Positions 1-9,147 of a stretch of DNA of 64,000 nucleotides are shown in pieces. A program made the position numbers and the translations under genes. The notes beneath the pieces were generated by a model. That model worked only from the letters and a program-made list of their open reading frames with translations. It had not been told where the DNA came from and did not search any database. The DNA is from Candidatus Nitrotoga sp. 1052 (GTDB lineage Bacteria > Pseudomonadota > Gammaproteobacteria > Burkholderiales > Gallionellaceae), in assembly GCF_927312905.1 (NCBI RefSeq), contig NZ_CAKMHQ010000009.1, positions 1-64,000 on the forward strand. Direction: 5' to 3'. Position 1 is the stretch's first letter. Every line of letters starts with the position of its first letter.

Positions 1-327
1 TATCATGGTGGCGAAGTTCAGTGAAGTGCGGTGGAATAAATCAGTGTTTCCTTAGGAATGAGTTGCTATTGCCTGCTCAATTCCCGCGTGATTATCCGCA
101 ACAATGTTTTCATAGCTTGCTCACATGCAATAAATGGAGGCTTTCAAGAAAACATCAGTGCACATTTTCGCTGCAAAATATAAAGAAAAAAAACACGCAC
201 AAATCAAGCTGGAAGTGAAAGCACGTAATGACGGAGGTGGAGTGAAATACGGGGGGGGGAATCGCTGATGTCGACCAAAAGCAAAAACGTCGGTGCCGAA
301 AATAATCAAAAACATTATGTAATACAT

Positions 328-364
328 GAACGACAAGGCCAGCATTACTGCTGGCCTGTCGTTC
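328..364 (-). terminator. Hairpin terminator after small exported-protein gene
   Basis: A 17/16-nt inverted repeat with one bulged base (arms 328-344 and 349-364, core GGCCAGCA/TGCTGGCC) lies 40 nt past the stop of the minus-strand gene ending at 404. The GGCCAGC core recurs in the hairpins at 1646-1689 and 22504-22538, which follow sister genes. The T-tract is poor on the minus strand and better on the plus strand. Confidence 0.6.
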
Positions 365-403
365 AATTTTTACGTAAACATCATGGTGTTATGTTACCAA
401 GTA

Positions 404-853
404 TTACCTGGCATTATAAAAATTTCTTCCAGAACTAGTAGGGTATGCATTAAAGCAAGATCCTGATGGATTATTAGTTCCTACCATGCACCAAACATTA
501 TTGGATTCAACTTTTGGCTTTGCTACATTATGGGCTACAAGGAACGGATTAGCTGGACCATGCACTGCCCTTACCCCATGTTCACTCTCACCTACACTTG
601 GCATATCTTCAGCCATGTTATAGGGAAGACGAACTCCCTTGGCATCAACCTTAATATGTTGTGCCTGACCACTTATATCTGCTTTCGTGAAATAGTTACC
701 CGACGTATCATGAGCATGCCCATCATCAGTGCTAGGAGAAGCATGCGCATCAGCAGCTCCATGCCCATTCTTCTCCTGGGTAGAAGCTTGTGCCAATGAA
801 ATGCCAAATGCAAAACAGGAAACGATAGCTAGATTAATAACAGTTTTTTTCAT
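404..853 (-). CDS. Small exported His-rich protein, unknown function
   Basis: 149 residues. Residues 1-23 are a clear Sec signal peptide (MKKTV start, hydrophobic core, AQA before the cleavage site). The mature part is rich in His, Asp and Ala near its start (several His between residues 29 and 50) and has two Cys in the last third; I do not recognise a domain. The ATG at 853 is preceded by an AAGGAG ribosome-binding site. The signal peptide and ribosome-binding leader are almost the same as those of the genes at 1857, 22559 and 23464, while the mature part differs. A hairpin terminator follows at 328-364. A metal-binding periplasmic role is possible from the His content but is only a guess. 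Confidence 0.75.
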   Translation of the reverse strand: MKKTVINLAIVSCFAFGISLAQASTQEKNGHGAADAHASPSTDDGHAHDTSGNYFTKADISGQAQHIKVDAKGVRLPYNMAEDMPSVGESEHGVRAVHGPANPFLVAHNVAKPKVESNNVWCMVGTNNPSGSCFNAYPTSSGRNFYNAR

Positions 854-1645
854 TATAAGCTCCTTAATATCAAATATTACGAGGATAGTTGAGCGGGGGT
901 GAAATGTGCCTCACTCCTACAAGCTTTTATTGCTACTGCGTTAAGTGTGCAAATAATCATCATGGAAGTAAATCAATATTCAAGCTCTCCATAGTACCAA
1001 ACAGTATTTATTGAATTTAATTTATTTCAATATCCACATAACTCATTGATACTAAAATTAAGATTCACCGGCTACAGAAAAAAACATACGTATAAAGTAT
1101 TCTCCTGATAAATCCCTGTTCCATTTTTATTAAATGCATAATACATAACATCTTGCTTCAATTAAAATACCATGCCCATTTGATCGAATTACATTGACCA
1201 CATGGATATAAGTACATGTAGCAGCTTATAAACGGCATTTAAAAATCGCACCGTCTACAGCAACCACTGCATACAACTTCTCACGCCACAATCAACTTCA
1301 TGGAGTTTCCGGCAAGTGTCTTTAATAATAAGGCAACCAGTCGTCAACTTTAGTCCCGCTCAGTTTCACGTGCCTCACCTTTATTTATATATATTAGTGA
1401 GAGCCGCATAATAGGACGATGGCTATAAAAAGTAAATAAGCAAATCGTTTAAGCCACACGAATACCACTAGCACATGAAAATGAATGAGCAAATTCATAT
1501 TCGATAGACCGCAGAATACGTGGATACCTCAGCAGTAATGAACAACTAAAAACCATGTTTCAAAAATATCAACACAAACTGGAAATAGAATTGTTTACCG
1601 TGCATAGCAGAAATGCACATTGTTAACATCCACGTAACTGCCTTT
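854..1645. other. Intergenic, AT-rich, no gene seen
   Basis: About 790 bases. The first 80 or so are the leader of the minus-strand gene starting at 853 (AAGGAG site, and a stretch GATAGTTGA that resembles the leader of the gene at 22559). I see no convincing reading frame, tRNA or repeat in the remainder. Confidence 0.5.
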
Positions 1646-1689
1646 TGCCTAAATAAAAGGCCAGCATAAGCCGGCCTTTTATTTAGGCA
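1646..1689 (-). terminator. Rho-independent terminator, bidirectional
   Basis: Perfect 17-bp inverted repeat (TGCCTAAATAAAAGGCC and its complement) around a 10-nt loop. The arm supplies CCTTTTATTT on the minus strand. It lies about 170 nt past the stop of the EF-hand gene ending at 1857 and belongs to the same GGCC-centred hairpin group as 328-364 and 22504-22538. Confidence 0.8.
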
Positions 1690-1856
1690 TTACCCGGATC
1701 ACACAACAACCATATCGCAGACACCATTGGCCAACTTGTCAACTAAATGGTTTTGTCCAATATCGGCAACCCTTGTTAAGAGTTGATTAACACAGCCAAA
1801 GTTATAGCCACCAATCTGGCCATCATGATTGATATCCGCTTGTCAGAAGAATTTCT

Positions 1857-2165
1857 TTAATCTTTATCCATCTTCTTAGACTCGGATTTCATATCCTCTG
1901 AGGTAATTTTGCCATCACCGTTGACATCCATTTCCTTAAATTTCTTAGCGTGGTAAGCATCAAATTCGTCATTGGTGATTGCACCATCGGTATTAGCATC
2001 CATAGCCTTGAACATTTTTTCATGCATTTTTTCATGCATTTTTCCATGATGATGAGCTTCGGAATCATGCATTTTACCATGATGTGCATCGGGATCCGCG
2101 TGAGCTAATGTAGCGCCTAATGCAAAGCAAGACATAACCACAAGGTAATTAACAGTTTTTTTCAT
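1857..2165 (-). CDS. Small exported EF-hand protein
   Basis: 102 residues. Signal peptide 1-23 (MKKTV, ends AHA), then a His/Met/Lys-rich stretch with near-repeats of HEKM, then two EF-hand loops: DANTDGAITNDE and DVNGDGKITSED, both with the calcium-coordinating positions 1, 3, 5 and 12 filled and Gly at 6. The start at 2165 is preferred over the ATG at 2177 because that ATG overlaps the GGAG ribosome-binding site. The protein is likely periplasmic and binds calcium or another divalent ion; its partner is unknown. A palindrome-like site lies about 145 nt upstream (2309-2324), matching one before the other EF-hand gene at 23464. Confidence 0.85.
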   Translation of the reverse strand: MKKTVNYLVVMSCFALGATLAHADPDAHHGKMHDSEAHHHGKMHEKMHEKMFKAMDANTDGAITNDEFDAYHAKKFKEMDVNGDGKITSEDMKSESKKMDKD

Positions 2166-2308
2166 ATGTAACTCCATTTATAAACTTACAAAAGATTGTT
2201 TAGTATACTTAACTTCATATTGCTTTTAAGAGTTTTGCTGAGATCCTATTATTGGGCAAGACAGCATTCCACCCTTTTTTTATTTTACGAGACAATCTAT
2301 ATATGGTC

Positions 2309-2324
2309 TGTGCGATACCGTACA
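2309..2324. promoter_or_regulatory. Putative operator, imperfect palindrome
   Basis: TGTGCGATACCGTACA within the context GTCTGTGCGATA...ACACAT, about 145 nt upstream of the EF-hand gene starting at 2165. A perfect version, TGTGCGATATCGCACA, occurs at 24064-24079 at nearly the same distance upstream of the second EF-hand gene. The regulator is unknown. Confidence 0.45.
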
Positions 2325-2767
2325 CATTAGATAATAAGCAAGGCGATTGCTCTTATTGAGCCAACCGTAAAAACCTTTCAGTAAATACTAATAAACAGAG
2401 AATACCAAGCGCAAACTCCCCAGGGAGACATGTTTCGGCTAAAGCTGGATATCAGATACTGAATCAGCCCCATGCGCTGCACAAACTCACAAATCAAATT
2501 GACTTGTCAAAAAACGAGCTTTCAAGCCCTCTTCCGCCCGGCAGGACTTTCAATCCGGGGAAATTAAAAAGATATATTTTCTAGAGGCCGGACCCTCACT
2601 CATGGGCCGGGCTTGTCCAACAAACGGATTAGATATTTTATTTGCCCGCCACATATTTTTCATAATATACTTAAAAAATAGTCATTGATCAAAATTAAAG
2701 TAGTACAGGTTTCGACATATACCAAACAGCAATGACATTCGCTATAACTCAACTGGAGGAAACATCA
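2325..2767. other. Intergenic, no gene seen
   Basis: About 440 AT-rich bases before the orphan ClpA N-domain gene. A GC-rich patch near 2585-2615 (GGCCGG...GGGCCGGGC) could form a weak hairpin. An AGGAGG-like site at 2755-2760 belongs to the next gene. Confidence 0.4.
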
Positions 2768-3409
2768 ATGTGGAAACTCTATCGGGCAGATTTGCTTGGG
2801 AAAGATCTAGAAACTAACCTGCGCCAAATAATCGTCGAAGCGCGCGCAAAGCGTCATAAAATCCTCTCAGTGGAGCATTTGCTGCTGGCCATGTTGGATA
2901 ATTCTTCAGCGGTAGAGGTATTGCAGTCCCGCGGAGTGGATATTGAAGAGTTACGCATCTTACTGATTGATTTTGTAGATGAAAATACACCTGTCGCACC
3001 TGACAGCGACGAAATTAATACGCAACCTACACTTGCCTTCCACCGCGTAATCCAAAGCGCGATCCTGCATGTGAAATCAACTAACAAGAAAGAAGTATTC
3101 GGCAGAAACATTCTGGTTTTTCTACTTAATGAGTATGATTCCCATGCTGTATCCCTACTTAACCAACGCACCATATACACGCTGGACGACAGCACAGACA
3201 AGAACGATAGCAGCGCAGTTTCTAACGTGTATAGCAATGCAGGTATCGTTGATCCTCACGACGTGCATCGTGCTGCCAAGAATGAATCGCTACTAGCCGC
3301 CGGGCTGATGCCAAAGGTGAGTATAGATGAGACTGGCGCTAACCTGGGCTACTACAGTGCCGATTTGGGAGCCGACACGCTGGCTGCGTTGGCCAATGCA
3401 GCACGCTAA
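2768..3409 (+). CDS. Stand-alone ClpA N-terminal-domain protein
   Basis: 213 residues. Residues about 10-145 are a Clp_N repeat domain, with [14 protein letters not shown] identical to the ClpA encoded at 53562 and many further shared blocks (IEELR, TPVAP, RVIQ, AILHV, NKKEV, DSHAV). There is no AAA+ module: no Walker A or B is present. The last 50 residues (ending in ALANAAR) are unlike ClpA. The ATG at 2768 has a GGAGG site 8 nt before it, so it is preferred over the ATG at 2732. In ClpA this domain binds the adaptor ClpS. An isolated copy could compete for ClpS or deliver substrates, but that is inference. It has no operon partner and lies next to mobile DNA. Confidence 0.8.
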   Translation: MWKLYRADLLGKDLETNLRQIIVEARAKRHKILSVEHLLLAMLDNSSAVEVLQSRGVDIEELRILLIDFVDENTPVAPDSDEINTQPTLAFHRVIQSAILHVKSTNKKEVFGRNILVFLLNEYDSHAVSLLNQRTIYTLDDSTDKNDSSAVSNVYSNAGIVDPHDVHRAAKNESLLAAGLMPKVSIDETGANLGYYSADLGADTLAALANAAR

Positions 3410-3928
3410 TGATTGTATAGGATAACGAGAGAAGGTATTTGCGTTGGAATTAGTCTGACGCAAATACCCTAACATCCAAGCTACGCTCCGCCGCAATTAT
3501 TTCCGGCGCTCGCATATTATTATGCCCATCGCTATAAACCAACGCCAGCGTCTTAACCTCAATTCAAATACATCGTCCGGATACTCAGAGCAACCATAGT
3601 TTTTAATCAAGTTGCACGAGCGCCAACAAATCTGTTCAGGTATCAATGCACACTTGATCAAATCTCCCTGCGCGAAAAAATGCCACTCATGCTGAGTTGC
3701 ATGGCGTTAAGAGTAATCAACTACGCGGAAGTCATTGCGGTCACATAGTAAATTTGATGCGTTGATTGTATGCCTGTATCAAGAGCGAAGTATGCGCCAT
3801 CAGCAAAGCTGGCAGCGCATTCGACACGATCAAAATCAGAAGTGGCCATCATCGTACCATCTTCAATCACCTAAAAACCGTAAGAGAATAGACAAATGAC
3901 TACCAGGCAGGACTGAATAGATTATGGA
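3410..3928. other. Intergenic, no gene seen
   Basis: About 520 bases between the Clp_N gene and the mobile-element region. I found no supported reading frame. Sequence character changes here, and the stretch may include remains of earlier insertions. Confidence 0.4.
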
Positions 3929-3972
3929 GGGGCTACGCTTGGTCAGTAAGCTCACTGGCCACGTGTAGCCCT
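3929..3972. repeat. Two-stage hairpin upstream of mobile element
   Basis: Nested inverted repeat: GGGCTAC (3930-3936) pairs with GTAGCCC (3965-3971), and GGTCAGT (3941-3947) pairs with ACTGGCC (3954-3960) with one wobble. It lies 35 nt before the 207-bp element and about 255 nt before the transposase start, so it may belong to the original left end of that insertion sequence. Confidence 0.45.
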
Positions 3973-4006
3973 CGCATAAACTGAGAGCCTGTGAAAAAAT
4001 CAAAAG

Positions 4007-4213
4007 GCGGATTCAAGTTCGAAGTGCAACACATTGCCAATTCACCTTTATTGCATAAAGACCAAGGGGTTGATACTTCTGGCGGGGTCAAGGGCGGCTA
4101 AGCCGCGCCACGTGTGGTACTTGCCCTTGATGCCGCCAGAAGTATCGATCAAACTTAAAAAGGCCATGAGAACTCCTGTTGCAACCCGTGTTGCACTTCG
4201 AACTTGAATCCGC
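4007..4213. mobile_element. 207-bp MITE-like element, copy 1
   Basis: Bounded by a 26-bp terminal inverted repeat (4007-4032 and 4188-4213, core TTCAAGTTCGAAGTGCAAC). A second copy of exactly 207 bp is at 52528-52734 with about 10 differences, most of them near the right end. The inside holds a long near-palindrome (4069-4153, arms TTGATACTTCTGGCGG and its complement). It has no coding capacity, so it would have to be moved by a transposase encoded elsewhere. The ends look to me like IS30-type ends, an unverified impression. It stops 14 bases before the ATG of the neighbouring transposase gene. Confidence 0.8.
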
Positions 4214-4227
4214 TTTTTTCATCGATT

Positions 4228-5349
4228 ATGAAAGCGTTTCTTATGTTGTTGCCACAGTTGCTGGAAGATTTCTTTCAGAAAGTACTTGTTGCCTTAGGCG
4301 AGTACGAGATGTCCCAGGAGAAAAAATCATTCGTCTGTAAATGTTGTGGCAATGACACCAAATTTATATGGAAGACGCGGCATGGAAAGGCTACGACCAT
4401 TCTTACCTGGTTCCGCTATATCACGCTCAAACAGCTCCAGGTGGAATGCAAGGGGTGCGGCAGCAAGCAGTACATCACCCGGGCGTTGCTCGGCATGGAG
4501 CCGAGGAAGAGGATTCCCGAAGAAACCCTGCGCAAGTTGGCTCTGATGGGAGCGTTGACGTCCTACCGTGTATCGGAGAAGTTCGGCAAGATGTTCGGGT
4601 GGGCGATAGACAAGATGACGATCTGGAAGTCGGTGCAACAGGTTGGTGCCGGGATGGATTTTGTTCTGGACGAAAATGAGGAACCTCGTTGCGAGGCGGA
4701 TGGAACCGGCGTTGGGATTACCGGAATCGCCAAACGGGGCAAGGAATTGAAGGTGTTGGTGCAGTATAAGAAAAGTGGCGGAATCAGGGTGGCGGGCATC
4801 GATATCGGCAACTACAACGGTTCATGGGACAAGCTGCTTCAAAAGAGTATCGGGGTGATCAAGAAATTCAAGGAACCATTTTTGCTTACGGCCGGCGGTG
4901 ATATTTCTATCTTTGAAAGCCTGAAAGGAAAAGTGACGGTGCTTGTCCAGCGATGTTTATGGCATATCCCCTATCAGGCACAGTATGTTTTATGGTCGGA
5001 CGGCGTCAAACGGAAAAGCGGAGAATGGTTGCATATTGTGGCGGAGCTTATGGAAATATGCGCGATCCGGTCTTTGGTAGACTGCCCCGATACGATCAAA
5101 GCGATGATCGGATCCAAGAAAGCGCGGCTGGAAAAGGTTATCGTTTACTGTCGGAAAAAAGGATTCAAGCGTTGCGTAATTTATCTTGAGAATGTTCGTG
5201 GCGATATGTTCACGGCTTTGGAAAACAGGTTGGAAGGCAAAACGACAAGCAGGGTAGCGCGGCTGTTTCGGACGGTGAATATGAGGGTCAATGTACGCAA
5301 GTGGAGCACTGAAGGAGCACTCAATGTCACCAAGGTTCGACTCGCGTAA
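4228..5349 (+). CDS. DDE-type transposase, probably truncated at its C-terminus
   Basis: 373 residues from the ATG at 4228; a TTG at 4204 in the same frame lies inside the neighbouring element's repeat. An N-terminal zinc-ribbon-like part has two CxxC pairs (CKCC and CKGC). Candidate catalytic Asp residues lie in EADGTGV and in GGDIS, and a C-terminal block holds RLFRTVNMRVNV. I place it loosely with ISLre2/UPF0236-like or unclassified transposases. The frame stops at TAA 5347-5349, yet the same frame then reads YYNGFDA to a second TAA at 5371-5373. This looks like a nonsense change (TAY to TAA) eight codons from the original end. No clear terminal repeats of its own were found. Confidence 0.75.
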   Translation: MKAFLMLLPQLLEDFFQKVLVALGEYEMSQEKKSFVCKCCGNDTKFIWKTRHGKATTILTWFRYITLKQLQVECKGCGSKQYITRALLGMEPRKRIPEETLRKLALMGALTSYRVSEKFGKMFGWAIDKMTIWKSVQQVGAGMDFVLDENEEPRCEADGTGVGITGIAKRGKELKVLVQYKKSGGIRVAGIDIGNYNGSWDKLLQKSIGVIKKFKEPFLLTAGGDISIFESLKGKVTVLVQRCLWHIPYQAQYVLWSDGVKRKSGEWLHIVAELMEICAIRSLVDCPDTIKAMIGSKKARLEKVIVYCRKKGFKRCVIYLENVRGDMFTALENRLEGKTTSRVARLFRTVNMRVNVRKWSTEGALNVTKVRLA

Positions 5350-5567
5350 TACTACAACGGGTTTGATGCTTAACGGTGACACTACGACAGCAAAATTGGG
5401 AGCATTATTTCAGGTCTCCTATTGACAACGCTACCAAATCATTGACTGGACAAAATTCTGCATCTTCTTTCTGATGGCAATTTTGCTGGCAGTAGTTTCC
5501 TTTAGGATGCGCCGAATAAAAATTTGATTATTTCTCAGCCTCCGAGAAGAATTCAGAGGTACAACGT

Positions 5568-6530
5568 TTAACGATGGGTGTTGTTGCTCTCAATATTGCT
5601 CTTTATAAACTGCTGGGCAGACGGTCCGCTTTCAGCTTCCACTTGGACTGTACCTCCATCTGTGCGCACAGACTCTTCCGCCATTTTGTTCATTACAATA
5701 ATGTTGATGCGACGGTTAATCGGATTGAATGGATCTTTCCCGTCGAACAGCACAGCAGAAGACAATCCCACCACCCGTACCATTTTTTCCTCCGCCATCC
5801 CCCCTGCAATCAACTCACGGCGCGAGGCATTGGCACGATCTGCCGACAGATCCCAATTGCTGTAGCCCTTTTCTCCAAAAGAATATGGCCGAGCATCTGT
5901 ATGTCCCGATAAGCTCACCTTGTTTGGCACTTGATTCAGCATCCTGCCAATTTCACGCAGAATTACTATGGTATAGGGTTCGAGTTTTGCACTCCCACTC
6001 TGAAACATGGGACGATTTTCTTCATCCACGATTTGGATGCGCAGGCCTTCAGTGGTAATGTCAAGAAGGATCTGTTTCTTGAATTGTTGCAGTTTGGCGT
6101 CGGCGTCGATCGCTTTTTCCAGGCTGGCTTTCAACATCTTGAGCTTGTCCAGTTCGTTGCGTCTTTCAATACGCAAAGCTTCTTCAGTTGCCACCTTCAG
6201 GTTGACTGTCCTCTTTTCAGTCGGAAGCTCCCCCTGCTTCACTTGGCCTTCGCTACGCGTCAAGTCTTTACCCCCTCCCTTGATCAGGCTGGAGCTATCG
6301 CCGCTGCCAGATCCACCCAACAGTGAAACCTTGAGCGGCGTATTAAAATATTCAGATATACCTTTCAAATCACCTTTAGTAGTCGAACCCAACAACCACA
6401 TCAGCAGAAAAAAGGCCATCATTGCAGTAACAAAATCGGCGTAGGCAATTTTCCATGCGCCTCCATGATGCCCGCCCGCCACCTTCTTAATACGCTTAAC
6501 TACTATGAGTCTTTTATCATCGCTCGCCAT
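5568..6530 (-). CDS. motB: Flagellar stator protein MotB
   Basis: 320 residues. One transmembrane segment near residues 27-48 follows a basic N-terminus; the sequence AYADFVTAMMAFF places the proton-channel Asp at position 32, as in Escherichia coli MotB. Residues about 170-290 form the OmpA-like peptidoglycan-binding domain (GHTDARP, NWDLSADRANASRREL, NRRINI). It anchors the MotA/MotB proton channel to the cell wall to drive the flagellar motor. It lies 30 nt downstream of motA and is last in the order flhD-flhC-motA-motB. About 190 bases of mobile-element flank follow it, so the usual downstream neighbours (chemotaxis genes) may have been separated. Confidence 0.97.
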   Translation of the reverse strand: MASDDKRLIVVKRIKKVAGGHHGGAWKIAYADFVTAMMAFFLLMWLLGSTTKGDLKGISEYFNTPLKVSLLGGSGSGDSSSLIKGGGKDLTRSEGQVKQGELPTEKRTVNLKVATEEALRIERRNELDKLKMLKASLEKAIDADAKLQQFKKQILLDITTEGLRIQIVDEENRPMFQSGSAKLEPYTIVILREIGRMLNQVPNKVSLSGHTDARPYSFGEKGYSNWDLSADRANASRRELIAGGMAEEKMVRVVGLSSAVLFDGKDPFNPINRRINIIVMNKMAEESVRTDGGTVQVEAESGPSAQQFIKSNIESNNTHR

Positions 6531-6560
6531 GATGCAGCTCTCTCAAGGTGAATTTTCTAT

Positions 6561-7415
6561 TCAGCGCTTTTGTTTGACGTGTTCTTCCAGCTCGATGAAA
6601 CTGGGACGTTCAGTAGAATTTAGCACCTTTCGACCAAACTCTACCGCCATCGCCGGGGCGTAGCCATTCAGATTGGCCAGCAATGCAACCTTGACTGTCT
6701 GGAACATTTTGCCCGACTCTTCCGCCTTTTGTTCCAGCAGAGTCGCCAAGGGGCCGACGAAACCATAAGCCAGCAGGATACCCAGAAAGGTGCCGACCAA
6801 TGCTGCGCCGATCAGCGCGCCCAATTCGGCGGGTGGTAGTCCGACAGACCCCATGGTATGCACAACCCCCATAACTGCCGCAACTATTCCGAAAGCTGGC
6901 AAGGCATCACCAAGCTTGGCGAGCACATGCGACGGTACCATTGCCTCATGGTGATGGGTTTCTATTTCTACATCCATCAGGTTCTCGATTTCCATCGCAT
7001 TCAGGTTGCCGCTCAACATGATTCGTAGGTAATCTGCCATAAATTCAATTATATGATGATCCGCCATTATTTTTGGATACTTTGCAAAGAGAGGACTCTC
7101 ATTTGTATTCTCAATGTCGTTTTCAATGGCCATTAATCCTTCTTTTCGGATTTTTCCAAGCAACTCATAAAGCAGGGCCATTAATTCCATGTAATGGTTT
7201 TTAGTATATTTTGCCCCCTTAAATATACTAGGCAATGCTTTCAAAGTAGCCTTGATTGCCTTGCTACTATTTCCCACTAAAAAAGCACCCGAGCCAGCAC
7301 CTGCTATCATCAGTAGCTCAATTGGTTGAAGCAATGCTGCCAAATGCCCACCTGCCAATGCAAATCCACCGAACACAGAAATTAAAACTATTACATATCC
7401 GGCAATTACCAACAT
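6561..7415 (-). CDS. motA: Flagellar stator protein MotA
   Basis: 284 residues with four hydrophobic segments (about 1-22, 28-50, 165-190, 198-220) and a large cytoplasmic loop between the second and third. It forms the proton-conducting stator with MotB and contacts the rotor. The start at 7415 (MLVIAGYVIVL) has a GGGAG site 7-8 nt upstream and matches the usual MotA start; an in-frame start at 7442 would lack one and add nine extra residues. The conserved block with PAFGIVAAVMGVVHTM is present. The gene is separated from flhC by about 190 nt, which may hold its own promoter. Confidence 0.97.
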   Translation of the reverse strand: MLVIAGYVIVLISVFGGFALAGGHLAALLQPIELLMIAGAGSGAFLVGNSSKAIKATLKALPSIFKGAKYTKNHYMELMALLYELLGKIRKEGLMAIENDIENTNESPLFAKYPKIMADHHIIEFMADYLRIMLSGNLNAMEIENLMDVEIETHHHEAMVPSHVLAKLGDALPAFGIVAAVMGVVHTMGSVGLPPAELGALIGAALVGTFLGILLAYGFVGPLATLLEQKAEESGKMFQTVKVALLANLNGYAPAMAVEFGRKVLNSTERPSFIELEEHVKQKR

Positions 7416-7606
7416 GGCCCAGCTCCCTTGAATTGCGCCCAAAGCGATCTTTTGTGGCAGTGTAGTATCAACTTCTTGAAAAACTTCGGATAAAAATCGG
7501 ATAAATCGACATTATTTCGTGCATTCACACAACCGGATAGCGTAAACATCATCATGATTATTCCACATGGCCTTTTGTGACGGTAACGGCACCCGATAGT
7601 AAAACT

Positions 7607-8164
7607 TTAATTCGCCACGCTTAATGCCAACAAACTTGATGCTGCGGCGTTCCTTTTTGTTTTCCCGGCACGGGAGGGTGGGCGACAGATGCCGCACACA
7701 TAGCCGGCATACAGTCCATTGGCATGTGCTATGAAATGTCCACCACATTCGGTGCAACCTGTCAGTTGCAGCATCTGTGCATCAAAGAACCGTACTAGAA
7801 ACCATGCACGTGTAACACTCAATATCGGCTCATCGCCGCTAGCATTGATTTGCTCGAGATACAAACAATAACTTTTAATTAGTGCCTCGACGCCCGTTAA
7901 GCGGGTATGCCTCAGCAGAAATTGATGAATGTCAATAAACAGCGAAGAATGGATGTTAGGCGACCAGCTCATGAACCAGTCGGTTGAATAAGGCAGCATA
8001 CCCTTGGACGGCGAAACACCCTTTACCTCCTTGTATAGCTTAAGCAAACGTTCACGACTTAAAGCGGTTTCTTCCTGCAGCAATTGCAAACGTGCTCCTA
8101 GCTTGATTAAATCCACGGCAATCTGGATTTGGTAAGCTTCAGTGACCACACTCTTGTTTCGCAT
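7607..8164 (-). CDS. flhC: Flagellar master regulator subunit FlhC
   Basis: 185 residues, close to the usual 190. It has the four zinc-binding Cys of the family as CTEC and CGIC near residues 136-158. With FlhD it forms the FlhD4C2 activator that switches on early flagellar operons. The ATG at 8164 has a strong GGGGG site. It lies 31 nt after flhD, so the two are co-transcribed. The last 25 residues are basic and variable. Confidence 0.96.
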   Translation of the reverse strand: MRNKSVVTEAYQIQIAVDLIKLGARLQLLQEETALSRERLLKLYKEVKGVSPSKGMLPYSTDWFMSWSPNIHSSLFIDIHQFLLRHTRLTGVEALIKSYCLYLEQINASGDEPILSVTRAWFLVRFFDAQMLQLTGCTECGGHFIAHANGLYAGYVCGICRPPSRAGKTKRNAAASSLLALSVAN

Positions 8165-8195
8165 TATGATCCCCCACTAATAGTTGATTTTTAAA

Positions 8196-8516
8196 TCAAG
8201 CAGCTAAAGCCTCCAAAGTCTGCCCGGTCATCAGGATAGTGGTGTGCGCTTGCGACATCATCCTGTTCTTGTTGTAATCGGTAATCATATTGAGTAGAAG
8301 TTTTTCATCAAAGCGAAAGCGACACAACAACATATTGGATGCCGCCATTTTGAGTAATTGTGCTGAGCTTAACCCGGCGATGAGTTCAACCATTTCTTGG
8401 CTAATTCCAAGACGAAAAATGGCTGCCTCCTTATCTTCCTGAATCATCTGCCGCGCGAGCAGCATATAAGAAAGATTGGCTTCTTTAATTTCTTGATGAA
8501 GTTGATCTGTATTCAT
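8196..8516 (-). CDS. flhD: Flagellar master regulator subunit FlhD
   Basis: 106 residues. N-terminal block LHQEIKEANLSYMLLARQMI and the following FRLGIS segment are typical of FlhD. It is the partner of FlhC in the class I flagellar activator. The ATG at 8516 follows an AGGGGA site. The 630-bp upstream region is shared with a divergent NarX/NarL-like pair, which makes that pair a candidate regulator of flhDC. Confidence 0.95.
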   Translation of the reverse strand: MNTDQLHQEIKEANLSYMLLARQMIQEDKEAAIFRLGISQEMVELIAGLSSAQLLKMAASNMLLCRFRFDEKLLLNMITDYNKNRMMSQAHTTILMTGQTLEALAA

Positions 8517-9147
8517 GATTCGTCCCCTTGCAAGTTAACAACACTGTCTTTTTCGACGGTTGAATATTGCTACGCGAACGAACAGAAAGAAATCAGAAGA
8601 CTTCCGATCTCTTTGTAAGAAACTTTCCTACACGGACAGACAAGCCTCCACTTACCCGTATTAGGTTGTAAGCGGAGGATTCCATGCTTACCTGAATCTG
8701 CAAGGGGACAAATTCAAGCTTACGTTTTTGTTATCGACAGCCAATAGCAAGACTTTAGCTTTTTTTTGAAATATATTTCACTTGACGTGACAAATAGCGC
8801 AAACCATTGATATATATTGCCATACAGTTATGGACCGCATGCTTCGCCCACATTTGCATACTTGATACCTTGCCAATATTTTTCTGAATGGGTGGCATGG
8901 CAAATACTCACTGATTCCCTGAGTAGCCAAATAATTTAGCGTTAGGAATGGGCTAATGAAAGAATTTTTATACAGAGTTGACGCTGCTAGATTAAAATTT
9001 AGCCCTACTATCCTGCATCAGCAATACTTGTGAGCACGCTAAATTAGTTGATTTTTCATTCAACGATGATAACTCTTACACCATCCTGAAAACCTGATTG
9101 ATGTATCATAGTAATTAGTCTCAACCTTATGAAATAACAAATAGAAT
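8517..9147. promoter_or_regulatory. Divergent promoter region, flhDC and two-component pair
   Basis: About 630 bases without a supported gene, between the starts of flhD (minus) and the kinase (plus). It contains an 11-bp inverted repeat (8645-8655 and 8668-8678, CCTCCACTTAC against GTAAGCGGAGG, one mismatch) roughly 130 nt before flhD, which could fold in the flhDC leader or bind a regulator. Long control regions are usual for flhDC. I could not assign promoters. Confidence 0.5.

Noticed and set aside
21-218. 65-codon frame at the left edge
   Set aside because: No ribosome-binding site, low-complexity end, no recognisable protein; taken as chance.
251-438. G9 run just before an ATG at 268 with a 56-codon frame, suggestive of phase variation
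   Set aside because: The frame runs across the terminator hairpin and the end of the opposite gene, and encodes nothing recognisable; the G-run may be chance or a sequencing artefact.
4188-4213. TTCGAA...GAATCC resembling a tRNA T-loop region
   Set aside because: It is the terminal repeat of the 207-bp element, with no acceptor or anticodon stems around it.
7512-7757. 81-codon frame between motA and flhC
   Set aside because: Mostly a shadow of the 3' end of flhC in another frame.
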